A stretch of 64,000 nucleotides of DNA from assembly GCF_001426925.1 (NCBI RefSeq), contig NZ_LMFR01000012.1, positions 157,239 to 221,238 on the forward strand, in the 5' to 3' direction. A program made the position numbers and the translations under genes. The stretch is from Microbacterium sp. Root53 (lineage in GTDB: Bacteria > Actinomycetota > Actinomycetes > Actinomycetales > Microbacteriaceae). Shown here piece by piece: positions 62,764 to 64,000 of this stretch (the stretch's first letter is position 1; every line of letters begins with the position of its first letter). The notes below the pieces were generated by a model, which was given only the letters and a program-made list of their open reading frames with translations, was not told where the DNA came from and did no database searches.

Positions 62764-63876
62764 TCAGCCGGCCGCGGCACGCAGGCGGGAGGCCGCGGCC
62801 GCGATCCGCTCGTCGCTCGCGGTGAGCGACAGGCGCACGTGCTGCGGGTGGAACGGGCCGTAGAACACGCCGGGGCCCGCGAGGATGCCGAGGTCGGCGA
62901 GCCGCCCCATCGACTCCCACGCGTCGCGGCCCTCGGTCGCCCAGAGGTAGAGCCCGGCCTCGCTGCGGTCGATCCGGAAGCCCGCCGCCTCGAGCGCCGG
63001 GCGCAGCACCTCGCGACGCGCGCGATAGCGCTCCTTCTGCTCGGCGACGTGCGTGTCGTCCGCGAGCGCGACGGCCATCGCGTGCTGCACGGGCGCCGGC
63101 GGCATGAGCCCCAGGTGCTTGCGCGCCGTGAGCAGGTCGCCCACGATGCGGGAGCAGCCGGCGAGGAACGCCGCGCGGTACCCGGCGAGGTTGGACTGCT
63201 TGCTGAGCGAGTACACGCTGAGCACGCCCGCACGGCTGTCTCCGATGACGCGCGGGTCCAGGATGCTCGGCACCGGCTGCGCGTCCCACGGGGCGTCCCA
63301 GCCGAGCTCGGCGTAGCACTCGTCGCCCGCGATGACGGCGCCCAGCTCGCGCGCGCGCTCGACCGCGCGGCGCAGCTCGTCGACGCTCCACACGCGTCCG
63401 TCCGGGTTTCCCGGCGAGTTGATCCAGATCAGCTTGGCGCCCTCGGGCCACTCGTCGGGCTCGTCCGACGCCACGGGGGTCGCGCCCACCACGCGCGCGC
63501 CGACCTCGTAGGTCGGGTAGGCCGCGCGCGGGTGCACGACGATGTCGCCCTCGCCGAGGCCGAGCAGCAGCGGCAGCAGCGCCACCAGCTCCTTCGAGCC
63601 GATGGTGGGCAGGACGTTGCGCGGCTCGAGGCCGGGCACTCCGCGCCGCCGTGCGTACCAGGCGGCGATCGCCTCCCGCAGCTGGGGGGTGCCCACGGTC
63701 TGCGGGTAGGCGTGCGCGTCGGTCGCCTCGGCGAGGGCGCGGCGCACCACCTCGGGCGTGGGGTCGACCGGGGATCCGATGGAGAGGTCGCAGATCCCGT
63801 CGGCGTGCGCGCGGGCGCGCTCGGCGTACGGGGCGACTGCGTCCCAGGGGTAGTCGGCCAGGTCGCGGACGGTCAT
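62764..63876 (-). CDS. dapC: Succinyldiaminopimelate transaminase
   Basis: 370 residues. Class I PLP aminotransferase: DLSIGSPVDPTPEVVRRAL near residue 30, INSPGNPDGRVW near 155, GDECYAELGWD near 190 and PLP lysine in VYSLSKQSNLAGYR near 230. This actinobacterial type is DapC, which makes N-succinyl-LL-DAP from N-succinyl-2-amino-6-oxopimelate with glutamate, between the DapD and DapE steps. It starts 10 nt after the ferredoxin stop, so it is the second gene of an fdxA-dapC unit, an arrangement common in actinobacteria. Downstream is a 9-bp hairpin at 62718-62737. Confidence 0.93.
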   Translation of the reverse strand: MTVRDLADYPWDAVAPYAERARAHADGICDLSIGSPVDPTPEVVRRALAEATDAHAYPQTVGTPQLREAIAAWYARRRGVPGLEPRNVLPTIGSKELVALLPLLLGLGEGDIVVHPRAAYPTYEVGARVVGATPVASDEPDEWPEGAKLIWINSPGNPDGRVWSVDELRRAVERARELGAVIAGDECYAELGWDAPWDAQPVPSILDPRVIGDSRAGVLSVYSLSKQSNLAGYRAAFLAGCSRIVGDLLTARKHLGLMPPAPVQHAMAVALADDTHVAEQKERYRARREVLRPALEAAGFRIDRSEAGLYLWATEGRDAWESMGRLADLGILAGPGVFYGPFHPQHVRLSLTASDERIAAAASRLRAAAG

Positions 63877-63886
63877 GCCGGCCCGC

Positions 63887-64000
63887 TCAGTGCGCGTCGC
63901 CCTGCGGGGGCAGGGCCGCGACGATCGGGTGGTCCTTGGGGATCACGCCGACCTTGGCGGCGCCGCCGGGCGAGCCGATCTCGTCGAAGAACTCCACGTT
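63887..64000 (-). CDS. fdxA: Ferredoxin FdxA, C-terminal fragment
   Basis: Last 37 codons of a gene that continues beyond the window. The fragment reads NVEFFDEIGSPGGAAKVGVI, then PKDHPIVAALPPQGDAH, the tail of the actinobacterial 7Fe-8S/4Fe-4S bacterial-type ferredoxin (about 106 residues when complete). The Cys-rich cluster part is outside the window. Immediately upstream of dapC, as usual in actinobacteria. Confidence 0.85.
   Translation of the reverse strand, partial: NVEFFDEIGSPGGAAKVGVIPKDHPIVAALPPQGDAH

Overview
The window reads as a chromosomal segment of a very high-GC actinobacterium, most likely a Microbacteriaceae member close to Microbacterium. Reasons: GC-rich third codon positions throughout, many GTG starts, family content typical of that group (DUF7882, DUF6226, DUF3107, DUF3117, 13E12/DUF222 HNH nucleases, AdnAB-type helicase-nucleases, a succinylase-branch dap pathway) and a tmRNA tag ending in ALAA. 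I see no prophage, insertion sequence, CRISPR array or rRNA. Almost every base belongs to a tightly packed gene, and many start and stop codons overlap by 4 nt.

Layout. 1-8.1 kb: the distal part of a type IV pilus operon (pilC, major pilin, three prepilin-like minor pilins, prepilin peptidase, pilM, pilN, pilO), followed by a translationally coupled NYN/OST-HTH protein whose NYN domain lacks its middle. 8.1-10.9 kb: an HNH nuclease gene behind a LexA-type SOS box, then hisN and a lipoprotein. 11-14.2 kb: a four-gene envelope/stress-type cluster (LEA-like protein, holin-III-like protein, DUF3618, BrkB). 14.2-15.5 kb: small hypotheticals and tmRNA (minus strand). 15.7-22.4 kb: a cell-surface polymer region with three CDP-glycerol glycerophosphotransferase-like genes, one GT2 glycosyltransferase and an HtrA-like protease. 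22.5-25.5 kb: an aminotransferase, a nitrilase-family amidohydrolase, a DUF6328 membrane protein and initiator tRNA-fMet.

25.6-47.4 kb: a conserved actinobacterial housekeeping block: UPF0182, PDZ/Lon-like protease, DUF2342, ThiF/cyclodehydratase-like protein, UvrD2-like helicase, NudC, a phosphotransferase, AdnB and AdnA, fructosamine kinase, DUF3107, DUF6226, a ferritin-like protein and a DEAD-box RNA helicase. Its gene order recalls the Rv3193c-Rv3211 neighbourhood of Mycobacterium tuberculosis (from memory). 47.5-57.8 kb: PHP phosphoesterase, EEP-family phosphatase, Xaa-Pro aminopeptidase, a coupled MgtE_N/CBS - DUF1003 - Mrp operon, TatB, an O-methyltransferase and DUF3117. 57.9-64 kb: a membrane mannosyltransferase, dapE, dapD, citrate synthase, dapC and the end of a ferredoxin gene. 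dapD, dapC and dapE together cover the three succinylase-branch steps of diaminopimelate/lysine synthesis.

Two themes cross the region. First, about two dozen genes have a TAnnnT-like -10 element placed exactly 6-7 nt before the start codon, which predicts leaderless mRNAs. This pattern also helped choose starts and explains a 23-nt divergent promoter shared by dapE and dapD. Second, several genes show small lesions or mosaicism: a deleted NYN core, a read-through C-terminus giving a 224-nt convergent overlap, and a codon-usage shift inside the major pilin. All calls come from reading the sequence; no database search was run.
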